Source: Salminus brasiliensis
Taxonomy: Eukaryota; Chordata; Actinopteri; Characiformes; Bryconidae
Direction of reading: 5' to 3'
DNA: 64,000 bases
Assembly: GCF_030463535.1 (NCBI RefSeq)
Contig: NC_132887.1
Coordinates: 17,815,358 to 17,879,357 of the forward strand
In this document: piece after piece, positions 27,367 to 42,200 of the stretch
Position numbering within the stretch: the stretch's first letter is position 1
How the letters are laid out: each line of letters opens with the position of its first letter
The notes under the pieces: model-generated
What the model was told of the DNA's origin: nothing
What the model saw: the letters and a program-made list of their open reading frames with translations, nothing else
The model's database searches: none
Translations under genes and position numbers: made by a program

Positions 27367-28185
27367 GCAAACAAAGTTACAGACAGATTAACAGAGCGAT
27401 ACACACACTATTGCTCATAAGATGGCTCATGTGATGATATGTTTTAAGAGATACCAGTATAAATTTCATCACTGCACCTCAAATGCTATTAAACTTTAGA
27501 CATATGCTTCAAGCCTGTGGGTTTGTTTTCATTGTCCAATTCTCAGCAGACTGCAGGGAAAGCTTGTTGCAGGACAAAAACAGTTCTAGGAAAGGATAAG
27601 ACAATAATACTAGGGAAATCCTACAATTTACTTTAATACTGAACAGGTTTGTGATACAGCTCATCTTCCAAGAGCCTTATCTCACATAACCTCAGTTTTT
27701 GCTGAGTGTGTTGCTGTCAAAGTGAAACCTGTGCAAAATGTCATTCTGAAAGGTTGAGATCAACTGCACTGATGTTGAAATGTTAGAATCAATTATGAGC
27801 AACTGTAATAAAACAATAACATAATAATAGGTATACAATTGTTTTAATGTATAAACAATAAACAGTCAAATGGAACAGAATCATGATAAAAATGTGATGA
27901 TGCAACAAGCCTTTTCCTGAATCAAGTTGTTAAAAGGTCAGAGATTTAATTTCTTCAAACTATTTAATTATGATCTTTCTATTTCAAATTAACATTTTAA
28001 TTGAACAAATTATTCGATGCCACAGGAAGTTCTGAAGTCACATTCAGAGTGGAATTCTAACCTGTCTTAGAGAGAGCTCCTGTGCCTTTGGCTATGCCCA
28101 CATAGACTAGAATACTCATGGTGTCAGAGATTTCAACATGCAGATTGCTGGTTCCAAAGTCCTGCTCTGGGCATGCTGTCACACC

Positions 28186-28229
<44 letters not shown>

Positions 28230-30247
28230 GGGAGACAGGGAGATTAGAAGCAATCAACTCACAGGCTGGCTTTCTAGAAACAAACTGCTCAGTATGACAG
28301 GGTAAAAAACAGTAGGTGGAGGTGAGGGACGAGTCTGAGGTGAATACCATGAGCACAGCAGAGGCGAGGGCCCAGGTCTGGCCGGATAAAGAATGATGGC
28401 AGACGTGAGGCCAGGTTGAGAGTGCCGTCAGGACCGGTGTAATCCGGAACTGGCAGAGAGCTCATCACATCGTCATACCTAACAAAGGCAATATCATTGT
28501 ATCATCATTACTTCATCATAGCTAAGGTAATATTAAAGCTGCACTACACTTGAATCAGTCAAGAATCACCACATCATCATAGATGAGACATCAAAATGAC
28601 ATTATCATGTCTCAAAAAATACAAATCATCTTGTTAAATTCTTGTTAAAGAAATTGCTGATTGGACCTCCCTGTTATGAAAGCATGTAACTGAGAACTGT
28701 AATAGTGTCTTCAACTGATTAGGCTGTAAAAGTGTGTCTTCCTGTAGTTGATGCAGAGGTGTATTCAAATATTGCTAAAAGTGTATTCAAATTCTGGACG
28801 AGAAACGTGTAAGCACAGGAATTCTATTCAAATATGAAAATATGGGTGAGCTGGGAAGTGCCGATAGCATAAAGTGCTACCTGGATGGCATGAGAGCCAG
28901 GAACTCCTCCCCAGACGGCCAGTCTTTCAGTCTGTATACTGCAGGGTCACCTTTAGCAGATTTCGGTCTCTCTGTTGAAGACACACAGACACTGTGGTTA
29001 GTAACATATAAGAGTACTGAAACCTTGACTCTCTGAAAGCAGGTTAAACTGTCATTATTAGCTATTACTACCAAAACAGGCACGCCTGTTAATTTTCAGA
29101 TTCCCCCCCCTACGTAATCTGCCTTTACTACTGGGTATTTAGTAATTCAGTATAGAAACAATAAGTGTTCTTATTGTTCCTATTATTATAAAGCCAAGGT
29201 CAAGCTGAAGGAGAGAAAATACTGGAAATGAGAACAGAACACTCACTTGACACATCCTCAAAGCCATCCCAGAAGTCTTTGACACGGGAGTTTGTAATGC
29301 TTCCATCACGGCAGTTGTAGATATCGCTGTGGAGAGCAGAGAACTCTCTGCTGAAGTGCTCTGGTTTCCACAGACTGGCGTTCAGACTCTTGTGCAGTCC
29401 AGAGACCAGCACCGGCTGCAGAACCACACCAACATCAACATCAGTACCCAACACATACTAATACTGGTAAAATCCCCACTTTTAGTAATTTTACTCATTA
29501 CTAGCTTTGTGTTGTTAAAATGATACCATGTGTTGAAAAGAATGACTTATTGTAAGAAAAATACATAGTTAAAAGAATACATTTTCCCTGTCCAAAAACA
29601 CCTCATCTTTCATCTTTCTACATAGTGATAGTTAATGCTCAACTTGCGTGCAGTAACACAAACCTGCTCTTGTGTCCAGTTCTCTTTGAACAGTCTTTGG
29701 TTGCCTAGGTGACGGTGATCTTTAAGCCAGAGCAGCCGGTGGCTGCCCAGCCAATCATGAGGGACGCTGGCATGCGGGTCAGCCAATGAGATTTGATTGG
29801 GCTTCGCCTCCTCCAGTCCCAACTCCACCTCCTCTTCCGTCAACAAGTCCTGCTTCAGCCCCAGTCTGGCTATCTTGGAGGCGGGAATCTTATTCTCTAC
29901 TACTGAGGCTATGATGTCATCAAGGAGATTGGGCATACGTGTGTTGTGAGTGATCTAAAACATGAAGTACAAACAAAAGTACATTAATGCATGACTTTAT
30001 AAAATGATAAGCACAGTTTAGGAGGAAAGCATGAGACTGTACTGCATTCTCCATGCATATATGTGTGTGTGTGTGTGCCTCACCTGATCATTGTTGTTGT
30101 AAACAGGTGCGAAGGCTATTCCAGGGCCAGTGGACCCCAGCCGCAGTTTCCCAGCTGTGGAGGTCAGAAGATCACGCAAGGTGGAACCCTGCTCTGGACT
30201 GCTGGACTTCTTGCCTAGAGCCTCTAAGCCATCACATTCTGGCTTTC
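24194..30247 (-). CDS. jmjd1c: jmjd1c exons 16-25, JmjC catalytic domain and C-terminus
   Basis: These ten exons code about residues 2006-2521. They start with an LXXLL motif ([15 protein letters not shown]) and [18 protein letters not shown]. The double-stranded beta-helix follows: [40 protein letters not shown], then NLHVEISD with the iron ligands H2303 and E2305 (numbering of the visible protein). [15 protein letters not shown] and [16 protein letters not shown] with the third ligand H2448 come next. The C-terminus is [11 protein letters not shown] ... EEES-stop. The His-X-Glu ligand pair is that of JMJD1C rather than the His-X-Asp of KDM3A. Exon 23 (26198-25995) starts with an acidic stretch rich in EAD not seen in human. 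Confidence 0.95.
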
Positions 30248-33210
30248 CTACAGCACGCAAACATATATAGCCATTTAAATAAGCCCCAAAACGACTGTAA
30301 AAGGGGCCAGAAGGTGATAATGAAACTATACATTTCAGAATGTTAGTATTGATTCCCATTTTATGTCTTGATTTATTATTTTTATTTCTTTAAACAGTTC
30401 CTTCTTTCACAGTTGTGTGTTCAGTGTATCTAATACTAATAATAATTACAGTTGCACTCGAAATTATTCATACTCCATTGCTAAATTATTTTTTAGCAAA
30501 ATTCACAAACTTTCAGCTGTTTGCAATAAACCAATCAAACAAGAACAATTTAAATAGCTAAACACAGCTAATAGACCAAGTGCTTTTCACCCAATTCAAC
30601 ACAGAATACCACTGTAAATAACAACTGCAGGGTCTGAATTATTCAACCCCTTTATGACAATCGTCTTTATGACTTAGTAGAGCACTGTTATGACCTGCTG
30701 CAAACGTGATGCATAGCCAGACCCCAGCTGCTGAAAGTGTTCTTGAGGAAATTTAGCCATTTCCTCCAGTTTACTGATATTCTTGAGTTTGTGTGTTGCA
30801 AGTGCCTTCTTCAAATCCCACCAAACTGTGTTGACCCCTCCAGAATCTTCCAGGACTTTGGAGGACTTTGAGGTAAGCTTGGGATCACCATCCTGTTGGA
30901 AGATCCAGTGATGCCCAAGCTTCAGGTTCAGGCATGACGTCCAGGAGGAACTTCTGTGGCTGGATGGTTTTGAGCAAATTGGAGCCAACTTCACTTGTGC
31001 TTTTGGGTTAGCAGAGGCATTCGGGCATGGTAACCTTCAGCATTTACTATGTGCCTTACAGTGCAAACCACCAAATCTTGCTGCAGGCCTTTTGCAGTAA
31101 CAATGCAAAAGACCACCTGCCTCCTCAGGAATCTACTGGCTTGCCATGTCCAAGTAGTGTAGCCAGTGCTTTGCTGTCTTTTCATATCCTTTTGTGTTCT
31201 CTTCTCTGAACGTTTTGGACCACTTTCTTGACTTAGCCATATTTCTAACATGCAAACAAACATCACAGTCAGAGTATGTTTGATTGCATGTTAAAATTTT
31301 ATAAACATAATTTGCAGTGGGGCATGAATAAGTTTGACCGCAACTGTAAGAGTTAGACCAAATAACTGATTTGAATCATGGCGAGATCCCATGACGCACT
31401 AAAAGGCCTCTTAAGAGTTGTAATCATATTAATTAAATCGTTGTACCCAAAGTCATTACAACACCTATGCACCACACACACAGAACTACACTACAAATTC
31501 CAACTCAAATAAGAAGCTCAATCTCCCTAACAAGAGCGTGCAGACTTGTTTAATCTTTTGTCTCCACTTTAAGCTGGTGTATAAGCCAGGCTTAATGCAG
31601 GCTGATGTAATGTGTACTAAAGAACCAGGGGCTAAATAGATGGTTGGGGTGTGAGTGTGTGTGTGAGCCTGTGTGTATTTCACACCTCTCCTCTCTGTGG
31701 GAGTCCTGTGAACTGCGTCCTGTGCACTCTTCTGTGGATCGGAGACCTGTGGCGAGCTGTGCTGGCTCTTTGAGTCACACTGTGCTTTCTCTGGAAGCTG
31801 ATGCAGCAACACAATCACATTACTCTCTTCACTCAGCACACAATGTTTACTATATAGTACAATAGAGCTGCAGCTAAAGGTCTGTGTCAATGTAAAGTAA
31901 ATGCAATAGGAGATTATATGTCTTATAGTAATAATGTGTTTACAAACCACATTTCACAAATAAGCAAGATCATGGCAGATAATGGCAAAATAATGGCAAA
32001 GTGCTTTTAACATTAAGAAAAGACTGCAGTAATGATGGGTTTACTTATTTATTGCCTAGTTGTGTTTTTTCTCTTTTGCACATAAAAACAACATAGATAT
32101 AGATGCAGTTGTTGTTGTAGTAAAATATGCCATTGATAACCTACAAAGATAGTCACCAGTTTTTCAACATTCAAAGTCAATTTTAAATGTACTGTTATAT
32201 AAATGGTTGCCCATACTGCCCACTACTAGAACCTAGGGAAATGTGACTAATCAACAGTCATTTTAATACTTTCATAGTAATAAATTTACATTCTGCAACT
32301 GTTTCATACACACTGATTCCTTCATGTACTGTGTCATTTTGTGGGGTCAAGCAGACCCTAAAGTACGTAACAAAACTATTAACGGGGTGACGCTGGCTGC
32401 ATTATATCAAGTTTGCCATCTAATGCACGAAACGTTGCAGTCACCACTAACTGTTTGTGGTGGAATCAACTCATGAGCTGAGTATATCATTACATGCCGA
32501 TATAAAGCACTTCAAACGTTATAAGGACTGCCTGGAAAATGGGAAAACTCCAGTTGAGCAAATTAACAGGAACACACTCTCAATGAAGTGAGAGAGTGTT
32601 GCGGTAAGCATAGTGAGAACTAATGAAGGCCTTTGGGGTGAGCTGAAAAAGGAAAGGTTGAGTGTGTCACCTGTGAGAGGCCATTGGTGGTGATGAGTTT
32701 GGAGGAGAAGGCGTAACTTCCAGAGCAGGAGCAGTGAGAGGGGATGCCATATTCACTCCTTATGGAGTGTATGGAGCTCTGCAAGTCTGCCAACACTGCA
32801 GGACATACAGTCAAATTATATTAAAATTATTACCTGACACCTTCTAACCAGTAACACCGACCATCACAAGCACAGTGTTCACCTGTTTCTGGGACTATTT
32901 GGGTAGGCATTAGATTCTTTAGGTCGTGGGGCTGGTTTTTCACACACCTTACCCAGGCATACAATTCTTTATCTAAAAATAAATAAAAACACATAACATC
33001 AGAAACACATATTTAAAAAAGCTATTATCTACTGTGTTACGCAGGTATATCACTAACCTTTGGCACACTTCCTTTCGCGGGCTTTGTAGCAGTCCATACA
33101 CACCACAAAACCACACTTGTGACAGGCCCAGTGAATGTTGAATAGAGTGGCCTCACACGCGTCACACATCTCTCTCACACCACGCACCGCCCGCTTCCAC
33201 ATCACCTGGG

Positions 33211-33254
<44 letters not shown>

Positions 33255-36200
33255 GCAGAAAGGAAAGAGGACAAAAATAGAGAGTGAAAAGATTATTGTC
33301 CTATGGAGATATAAACATCAGTCATTTATTTAGTATCACAAATTACAAATTATACACACACACAAGAAGTCATTTTATGTGAGAGGTAAAAGAAATAATA
33401 CTTCTACCTCTCACACAAACACACATTTTTTTAATCATGTGGACATTTGGTCCTCACATGCACCAACATAAACTCACTGTCTTTCTTGACCCAGGTTACA
33501 GCAATGTTCTCAGTCTTGACTAGCAGGCAGAATTTGTCTCCTATGAGTGTGAGGATATATTTGGCTGTGTTCAGCGCCATCTCTTTTTTATTCCCGTCTT
33601 CTTCATCCTCAAATCCAGCTGTCCATACCCTCACTGCATCCTCATCAGTCTCCTCCGCAACAGAGAATCCATCCACACGCACCACTCCATTCTTGCTGTA
33701 TGAGAGTCTATGTCCAGAGAAAGGAATAAACTAGCACATATGCTTTGCTGGTAAAAGTTTTATTATTATTTTTATTATTTCATGAATCCCACCTCCGGGT
33801 CTCCCCAATAAGCCTGATACTGTTATGATTTTCCACAACACGGCAGACTGATAATGAATAATAAAGAACTGGCAGCTTTTGTGGACCTAAATTGTGTCTA
33901 TTCTTGGACAAACATGTTTAGCTAGAGACTGGGGCTATTTTCCAGACAGAGATTAAGCTTAGTCCTTGATTTAGCAGTTCATCTGGATTAATGAAGACTA
34001 TATTTTTAAACACACCAAAAAATTCTTTTTTAACCAACATCAGTAATGACTACAACATAAAACTGTGTAGTAATCATAATACGTCTGATGTAACTGACCG
34101 GTCTCATCACCAATATCCTTTATTAATGGGAAAAAAAAACACCAAATATTTGTAATACCTGGCGTTTGTAGGTTTATGCCCTGTGGTCTAACAACAGCAG
34201 ACGTACATTTTTATAATATGAAAGGTTTCAGAAAACATTTGCACAGAAGGCATTTGCAAACAAATAAACTAAATATAGTGGTACATGTAATGCATTTTTG
34301 GGAAAGGCGGTACATTTTTGGCAAAGTCTGAAGCTGTGTGATGCTCACCGGCGGAAGTAGTAAAAGCGGCAGAAGACAGGAGAGACGGCAGGCTCCTGGG
34401 CTTTGCGAGAGCGGTCCAGCCGGCACTCGCGACACTTTTGCACATTGGCACCAATCTCAGCGCACGAATCGTCCTGCAGGAAGGCTTCACCGCTCTGCTT
34501 CAACTTCTTCACCTTCCTCCAGTCCTTCAGCACTGAACGGGGGATGCCATCTGAAGGGAGAGAAAGAATACAAGCAACAACCTCTGTCAACTCATGTACC
34601 CTGTACCCTCCCTCAAGTAGGCAAGGAACACGCTAAGATTGGTATTCCCTTCTCTCAATTGGTCGATCTATTTCTTTTGAATGAAGTCACAGCAGGAAAT
34701 AAGAGGCTGTTGGTGGTGGACACTCTGAGTGAGGGGCTTTGATGCATGTTGTTTTGAAAGGGAAATCTAAATCTATGGATGAAAAACTGTTGATGGCTGA
34801 AAAAAGATAAGGTCATGGAAATTTTATTAATTTTTTTAGCCACACATTTGCTCATAGCTGTGAACTAACTGCCCCATCTCCTATTGAAGCTATCAGAATG
34901 ACAGGAATATATGGGCTAGATATTCAAAGTCAGTGAATAAAATTCTTTAAATGCTGCAATCTGTGCTGCACTGCACTGGATATCTTGGTCGGTGGGAGTC
35001 AGGTCAGGCGATTCTAAATCTATGACAATAACCTTGAAAACAACAGTCAACCAATTGAAACTGTATGATATTTTGTTCTTTGATTGGTCTTATTCTACAC
35101 ATATGTTTGCACTTCAGAACAATACAAAACAAAAAAAAAACGTACTGTTGTTGGGTAGCCTGTGAGATTTCTCTTTGCTTGTCCGGAAAGTTCCATTAGG
35201 CTTCCCCTCTTCTTCTTCCTCCTCCTCCTCCTCTTCCTCCTCTCTCACATTCTCTCCTCTCTTCTTCAGCTGGTCATTATGCTTTTTAATGAGCATGGGT
35301 TTCGGCTGGCGTTTGCCCCCAGGAACAGATTTGCGATTCACGCTGTCATTGCCCAAATCCCCATATTCAAAACCTGACTGAAAGATTTGTTTGTCCCCAC
35401 AATTACCCTTTTCTGTTTTAATGGTGATTGGACATGGTTTCCTCTCATCCGCACACACCTTCTTGACCTGAGAGTTAAGTTTCTTATCGTCCACATTACC
35501 ATTTCTCTCCAAGATGTGCTTTACATCTTCTAAGGTAGCTTGCTTGTCCCCCATAACAGGCTTCTTGTCTTCAGTTTTAGTCTTTGTATCACTTCCACTG
35601 GACTTCCGGTCCTCTGGAGGGCATTTTCTTTCCAGAAATTTGGACTTCCTGTTGTCCAGACAAGATTCTTTGCACTCTTGGTTGGACCATTTGTTCTCCA
35701 GTCCATTGATATCTTGTTTAGTTGGCAGAGAGATGCAGCTTGTGGTAGTGTGGGAAGCACCCATCTGACTGCCCCCTGATACCTGGGAGGTGGCACTACC
35801 TCTGTCCTGCTCAGAGTGGCGAGTCAGCCAGGCCTTTTTCAGCTTGTGGTAGTTGTTCTGACCGGACTGAGCAGACTGGTTTGAATGGGCTGGAGAAGCT
35901 GGTGGATGACCTTTGGCTATTGAGCCAGGTTTGCTAGTGGCCCCAATACTAGGGACTTCGGAGGATAACCTGGGACATTTTGGAGGGCTTGGAATGAATA
36001 CTGAGTCTTTCTCCTTGTTCAGAGCATGTGCAGTACATATGGTGTGTGTGCTGTGGGTAGTGTATGTGCCATACCTACTGTGTGGTGTGTGTGAAACACT
36101 CTTGGTAGCGTTCAAGGCGTGTGTAGTGTGTAGGGGCTGGACTGTATGCGTGTTATGTCTTGGTTCTGGGGCAGCTAGTCCAGCTCTACGTTTCTTCACA

Positions 36201-39200
36201 TGTGGTAGGTCTCTACCAGGACAGCAGGAGACAGATAGGTTCAGCTTTGGCTGTACTGTTCCAATCTCCTTTCTACAATGTTCAGATACTACGTCTGTTT
36301 GTGAGTGTGGGGTATCAATATTTGCAGGATATTTCACTTCGTGATTTGGAAAATGAATTGAATTCATATTTTTAGTTGTCATGTTCAAGGGTGTGTTAAT
36401 ATCCTGCTTTGAGGTGACCATGTTGATTGGATGTACAGTGTCTACAGGGGTCCACAGGACACCCCTCTTACACTGCAAACTACTTTCCTTTAAGTGTGTA
36501 TTTGTCACACTTTCAAATGTTCGCACATGTTCACAGTGAACTCTGGGTTGTGACCTATCACTGACAGAGTAGTTCAGGGGCGCATGCACATAGCTGGATG
36601 GTCGAACAATAACAGAAGCTGTGGCAGACTGTGGGGTAATCATTCCTCCATTTATCGTTTGACCTCCCACCCCTCTCTCTCGCAAAACTCCACCTCTTTG
36701 TAAATCATACGTTTGGCTCGTCACAGTTATCGGCTCAGGGGTCATCCTCTTTCCGGCAACTGCTCCATGTCTTAGTTCAGGCATTAGTGTGGGCGGTCTC
36801 TGTTGATTCTGACCTTTTCCAGATAAGCTCATTGGCTGGATAGGTGTGAGGGTGGGCGGAGACAATCTACCTTGTCCTGCCTCTTTAGAGGCCATAATGG
36901 GTGGGGCAGGAGGATGGAAGATGGGTGCCCTGTGCAGTGAGTGTACAGCACGAGAAGAAGAGTTGGTGACGGAGATAAGAGGAGTGCAGGAGCCCTTTCT
37001 CTCTATACTGCTGTGTTCTACTGGCTCCACTGAGACCACTGAGTTGGCTTTACAGGCCAACTGCTCTGCGATCTTGCCCAGGAGTCCTTCTTCTTTTTCT
37101 GGGTGGCGCTTTACAAGGGGTGGGGGCCTGGCCTTGACTGTGCTCTGTGTGCTGGGCGAATGAAGGACAGAGGTAGCAGTGTTAGGGCCATTCAGCCTCT
37201 CATACAGCTCTTTGCTGGGTGGAGCCCTGCGTGCTGATAGCTTGTTCTCCACAACTCCAGTCACAGGGGTGTAATAGTTGGTCTGGGTGAGTGTGGGAGA
37301 GGGGTGGGCTGACTGTGGCCTGGGTGGCAGACTATGCCTAAACACATGCATCTCTCTATCTCGCTCCTTGTCTCGCTCACGCTCCCTCTCTTTCTGCTTG
37401 GAATGAAGTGATGGACTCTTGGGATACCGCGGGTCTCTGTCTGAACCCAGTTTGGCCGTAAACGGTGCCACCTCAATGCTCTCCTGCAAAATGCGCCGGC
37501 TCTCCTCCTGGTAACGGCTGGTTCGGTCACCTGTGAGGTCATAGACCACCTGAGGCTGTTTTGGGCGATCAGAGGGCGACTCTGGGGCCACTGGGCGGTA
37601 GCTGTGCCCATTCTTCTCCACAGTGGCCCTGACTCGTTCTTGCTCTACCTTCACAGGTGTGTGAAGGGTGCTTTGTGTCTCTGTGAAAGTCCTCCTTTCA
37701 AGTTCCCTAGAAACAAGTAAAACAGCATGAGTACATTGAGGAGTGAATCAGGCACTTGATAATATTGTGTTTGGGTTCACTCATGATTTCTGCTGAACAA
37801 AAAAATGTATTTATCAGATGAGATTAGCATGGCTACGTTGTGTGTGCAAGAGTGGAGTGTAAACTCACTCTGTGGTTTTGGAGGTGGGTGTGCTGGGCTG
37901 GACAGCCCTGGATATTCTATGAGGGTCAGCACTCGATGGGCGTACAGGCAGCGGTGGTCTTAGCCCCTGACCCTCTACACTAGTTACAGGAGTAGGCTGA
38001 GGGAGCCAGGGGCTTGGTGTGTTCTATAAACATGCACATAAACAAACAAACAAACAAACAAACTGAAAACACAGATGCTCACTTATTGTAGAACAAGTCT
38101 GGGGAAAATATGAAAGCTTAGAAACATCACCATGGTTATGGAAAGAGTGAACCAGAGGCAGCAGGAATCTAATAAACATATAATAAGACTCTAAGAACAT
38201 AAATCAATCCTGGCCCACGAGGGAGGAAGGGTCAGGAACATGTGTGGAAATCAGAAACTCTTATTTATAAAACACACATACATGATACATAGAAATGAGT
38301 GTCTAGATTGTAACACAAAGGAATAATCTAGCTTTACCTGCAGGGCTTTCATTAACTTCACAATCATTTCTTTATTTAATAATTTCTTTTGAATTATTCA
38401 ATGCTTATACCTGTTTTCTTATGCTCTCTAACTTTCCCCACATGCTCACCCTCTACTCCAGGCACTACACGTGATTCCAACCACCTTCAATACATAGCCA
38501 ACACTATGATTTAAATGAAGAGAACCAACATTTATTTACTATACTGATAGAAGTTGTGCAAATCGATTGTGAAAACCACATAAATCTAATATTAAAAGTT
38601 TATATAACTTATGTCTACATATATTTCTTTTGCGCATATGCATATGCGCATATTGCGCATGGTTTTACATATAGCAAAGAATCATTTGTATTGTCACAAA
38701 TGAATGAGTACATCATTACTGTGAGACTACACTTACCCTCCTCAGGTTAGCCTCAGCCATTCCTGTGCTCTCTGGTGGTGCCCATTTGGACCCCTGTAGG
38801 CCAAGGCCATAGTTGTGTGCTCCATTGGGGAATGGCGGCCAGAGGAGAGGGTACAAGCCCAGAGGTGCCAGGTGGCTGGCTCCTGGACTTTGGGCCAAAA
38901 GTGAAGGTGTGGCCTGCAAAGCCAGTGGGTGGTGGGAGAGACCCAGAGGCCCCAGTCGAGTGTGACCAGCCAGGAGTGCTGTAGAGGGTGGCAGGCCAGG
39001 CAGCAGGGAGGGCAAGAGGTGAGGATGAGGGATGGAGGGGTGTGGCGAGCAGAGAGGAGTCTGTGAGGGGAGAGAGAGGTGAGGGGTTGGGCTCAGTATT
39101 TTGCCGTGGGAGGATGTGGAGGTGAGGTTAGGAGAGCTGGAGGATGGGGAGGGACTCTTTAGGTGGTGTTTGGAGTGGGGGTTTGGTGGGGTGTGTGCAG

Positions 39201-42200
39201 GTTGGATGTATGTGGGGTGGCTCTCTAGCTCCTTCCTCACAAGTGCTGGGTCTCTGTAGACAGTAAAGGGCTCATTTTTGTCAATGATCAGTGGGCTCTT
39301 GGTTGTCTTATCTAGAGCGGAAGAAGGATTCTGTGGAGGGGTTCTGGATCGGGCTGGTTGGTCAGTTGAAGTAGGGGAAGAAGCATGGCTACGGTTCGGG
39401 ATTGTGGAGCAGGTTACTTTGGGACCAGGTGTGCTTTTAAGGCCAATGAGAGCTGTCGCTGTAGCAACTTTGACTGGAGAACTGCTCTCTTTGACTCTGC
39501 TAGCCTCAGGAGATGCATTTCGCCTTAGCCTCAATGCTTCTGCCACAGGTGGTTTGGAGATGATCTCTGGAGAGGAGCAAGGACTGGGGTGCACAGTGGG
39601 TTTGTTGGTCATTTCTGAAACAGGTGCAGCTTTGAGCTCAGGACCACGAGTTCCAGGAGATTGACTCAGTTTAGCTCCCTTTCCAGCTTCCACCTCTGCT
39701 TTGCAAGGCATGATGGGAGACTGAGTCAGAGCTCCTCTAGACTCCTCCTCTAATGAAGCTGCTGAGTCACCTCTAGGTGTGGCAGCTTCCGGGTGGGTAA
39801 GCACTGATCCTTTGACCTCTGGATCGCTCTGTGGAATCTCTTGGTCACCTTCCACTGCTTCGCACTCTGGTGGTGATGTGTGTAGCAACACACACGCCGT
39901 CTCCATGGAAACCAGCTGCTCACTCTCCTGGGATGCCAGTAAGGCGGACACAGCCTCAGAGTCCTCCTGGGATGCTCCTTCAGTCCTGTCCTCCAGCTGT
40001 ATCGCTCCATCACCCCTCTCCTCCTCTTTTTTTTCACAAGCCGGTCCCACAGTGCACTGTGGGTCTGAAACTCCAGTGCTTCTAAACGTTCCATTGCAGG
40101 ATGGGCCGGATAAATGGACTTCACAACGAGGGATTTCACCCCCTCGCTGGCCTTCAAGCTCTGTAACATGGCCAGGAGAAAGCTCCCTGCTTTTAGGAGA
40201 GGAGCGAGTCTTCAAGTCCCGCCCGACATGCCCAGCAGGACTGCTGTTTGAAACACAGCAGTTCCTGGGCAGGCTCTTCGACCCCATGTCACAGGACATT
40301 TCCTGCAGTCTGCAGCTGCTGTCCTCTGAATCACTGCCATCAGATAGGTCAGAGCCACTGCCGGCCTTCAGCCTCTTTAGCCCAGCTCTTCTCTTCTCGT
40401 TTTCATTCTGCTCTTCCTCCTCCCCCACTTTTCTCCTCTTCCTCTCCACATGGTTTATTCGACTTTTGGAGGAATCTAGGAATAAGCAAAAAAAGAGTAA
40501 AAAAAAAAAAAGTAATAAAAGCAGGAACAACAGTTCTGTGGAGACTAAGAACAGGACGGAGTGTATTTTAGACACACGCTATTAGACACTGTTTTATGCT
40601 GAATGAGAATGCAGTCTCCCAACAGAGCTAATGCAATAAATGTAAATGCAGCTAAATGGAATTCAAACAGTTAAGGGGCTGTTAATATTAATTTAATGTA
40701 TTGCTGCACCTTACCTGTTCTTGCTTCATCAGCTCTCCTCTCCTCCCTCATCCCCTCTGCTTCGTCCTCAGCCAGGCTGCAGTTGGAGTTCTGTCGGCAC
40801 AGCTGAGGCTGTTTTCTCTGCACTGGCCTAGAGCTACACGCCTGCAGGAGAGAGGAGGGGGCAGAAGGAGGAGAGACAGATATAAGTGTGGTTGTGTGCA
40901 TATTACAGTTGCAACACTGTGTTTGTTTGTGTATTTGAGTGTGTGTGCATGTGTGAGAGAAGTCTGTTTGAGTCTGTATGATAAAGTTTTTGTACTGTGT
41001 GGGAGAGATGGGATTTTGCATGGGTGAGTTGGGTATGTGTACCTGGTCAGCTGCAGTAGTGTTGTTTGACCTGTTAATTGTGTTCTGAGGAGAGATTAAA
41101 AAGACAGAATCAGAGAAAGACAGAACCTTTCATGTATAAACACTCATGTAACCTGAAAATCAAGCACATAAGTCAATCTAAACTGAAGAACTTTCCTTAC
41201 CAGAGTAGTCCTGTTGATCTTGGTGTGAGGTTTGCGTTTAGGTGTGGAGATATCTCCCAGCAACAATGACTGGCTGATGTCATCCAGGAAAACCACCTGC
41301 ATAAGTGCCAGGTCTACACTCAGAGGAGGCTCCGACACCTGCGGTGACAAGAGTAGAAGAGTAGACAGTAACACATCCATGACCAACTGCCTATCAAATG
41401 TTTGTCTCCTTTGTCACTTTGTCACACCTTGTCTTCTCTTGAACTTTTTACAGTAATGGTTGATTTTCAGTGTTAGTTTTCAGGAAAAAAGGGTTATTAT
41501 CATAAAACATAAAACATGATTTACCAATACTGTGAAATGAGTCTTGGCATCAAAAAAAAAAAAGATACAACTTAAATAAATCTAAATGTAAACCAGCTTT
41601 TACTTTACTAAATTAGGTTAATGAAAACAGACAAAGAAAAAATGCTGTCTGCATTTTACTGTGAATAATTGGCATTTCTTTAGACCAGCTGAAGAGAAAA
41701 GAGAAGTTTTCCCACCTGGTCACTCAAAATGGTCATGGTTCTGCTGTTGTGGTCATGGTGGCTGACGGTGCCATAGAGCCACTGTGGTTTGGAGTCGTGT
41801 CTGAACACCTTCACCCTGAGGCCCTTCACACAGCCATGCCCTGTAACACACAAGCACCAGCTCAAGAAGCTCAATTTCTGACTGGTTCACCAGTTGCAGC
41901 TGTCACTCTACTCAAAATTAAAATCTTTTTAGACATGGATATGTAATGGTGATTAGCACAGGCGAATCTGACAGAGCTGATGAAGATGAAAATAACAGCA
42001 TGAAACACCCATGGTCACTTAGACAGCACTGACCTACTCAGCAAGGTTAGTCCAAAACAACATTCCCGTACAAACATACAAGAGAGACAAATACACATTA
42101 AAACCGGCTCACCAACAAAAAAATGTGCTTGATGGCAGGGGCCCACACTCAACTTTGGACTGAACTGACAGCTTGAGCAAACATTAATTGGAAAAACTCA

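Noticed and set aside
28168-28174. Alternative acceptor for jmjd1c exon 21 (gacag|catgcc)
   Set aside because: The upstream acceptor at 28185 gives [11 protein letters not shown], which aligns with human GVVAAKDHDIG without a gap.
37652-37654. Apparent start codon of the 846-codon frame (GTG/AAG)
   Set aside because: The frame continues upstream to a splice acceptor at 37706 with EELERR matching human. It is an internal exon, not a gene start.
39779-40585. 268-codon plus-strand frame over jmjd1c exon 7
   Set aside because: Antisense shadow of a coding exon with conserved human landmarks.
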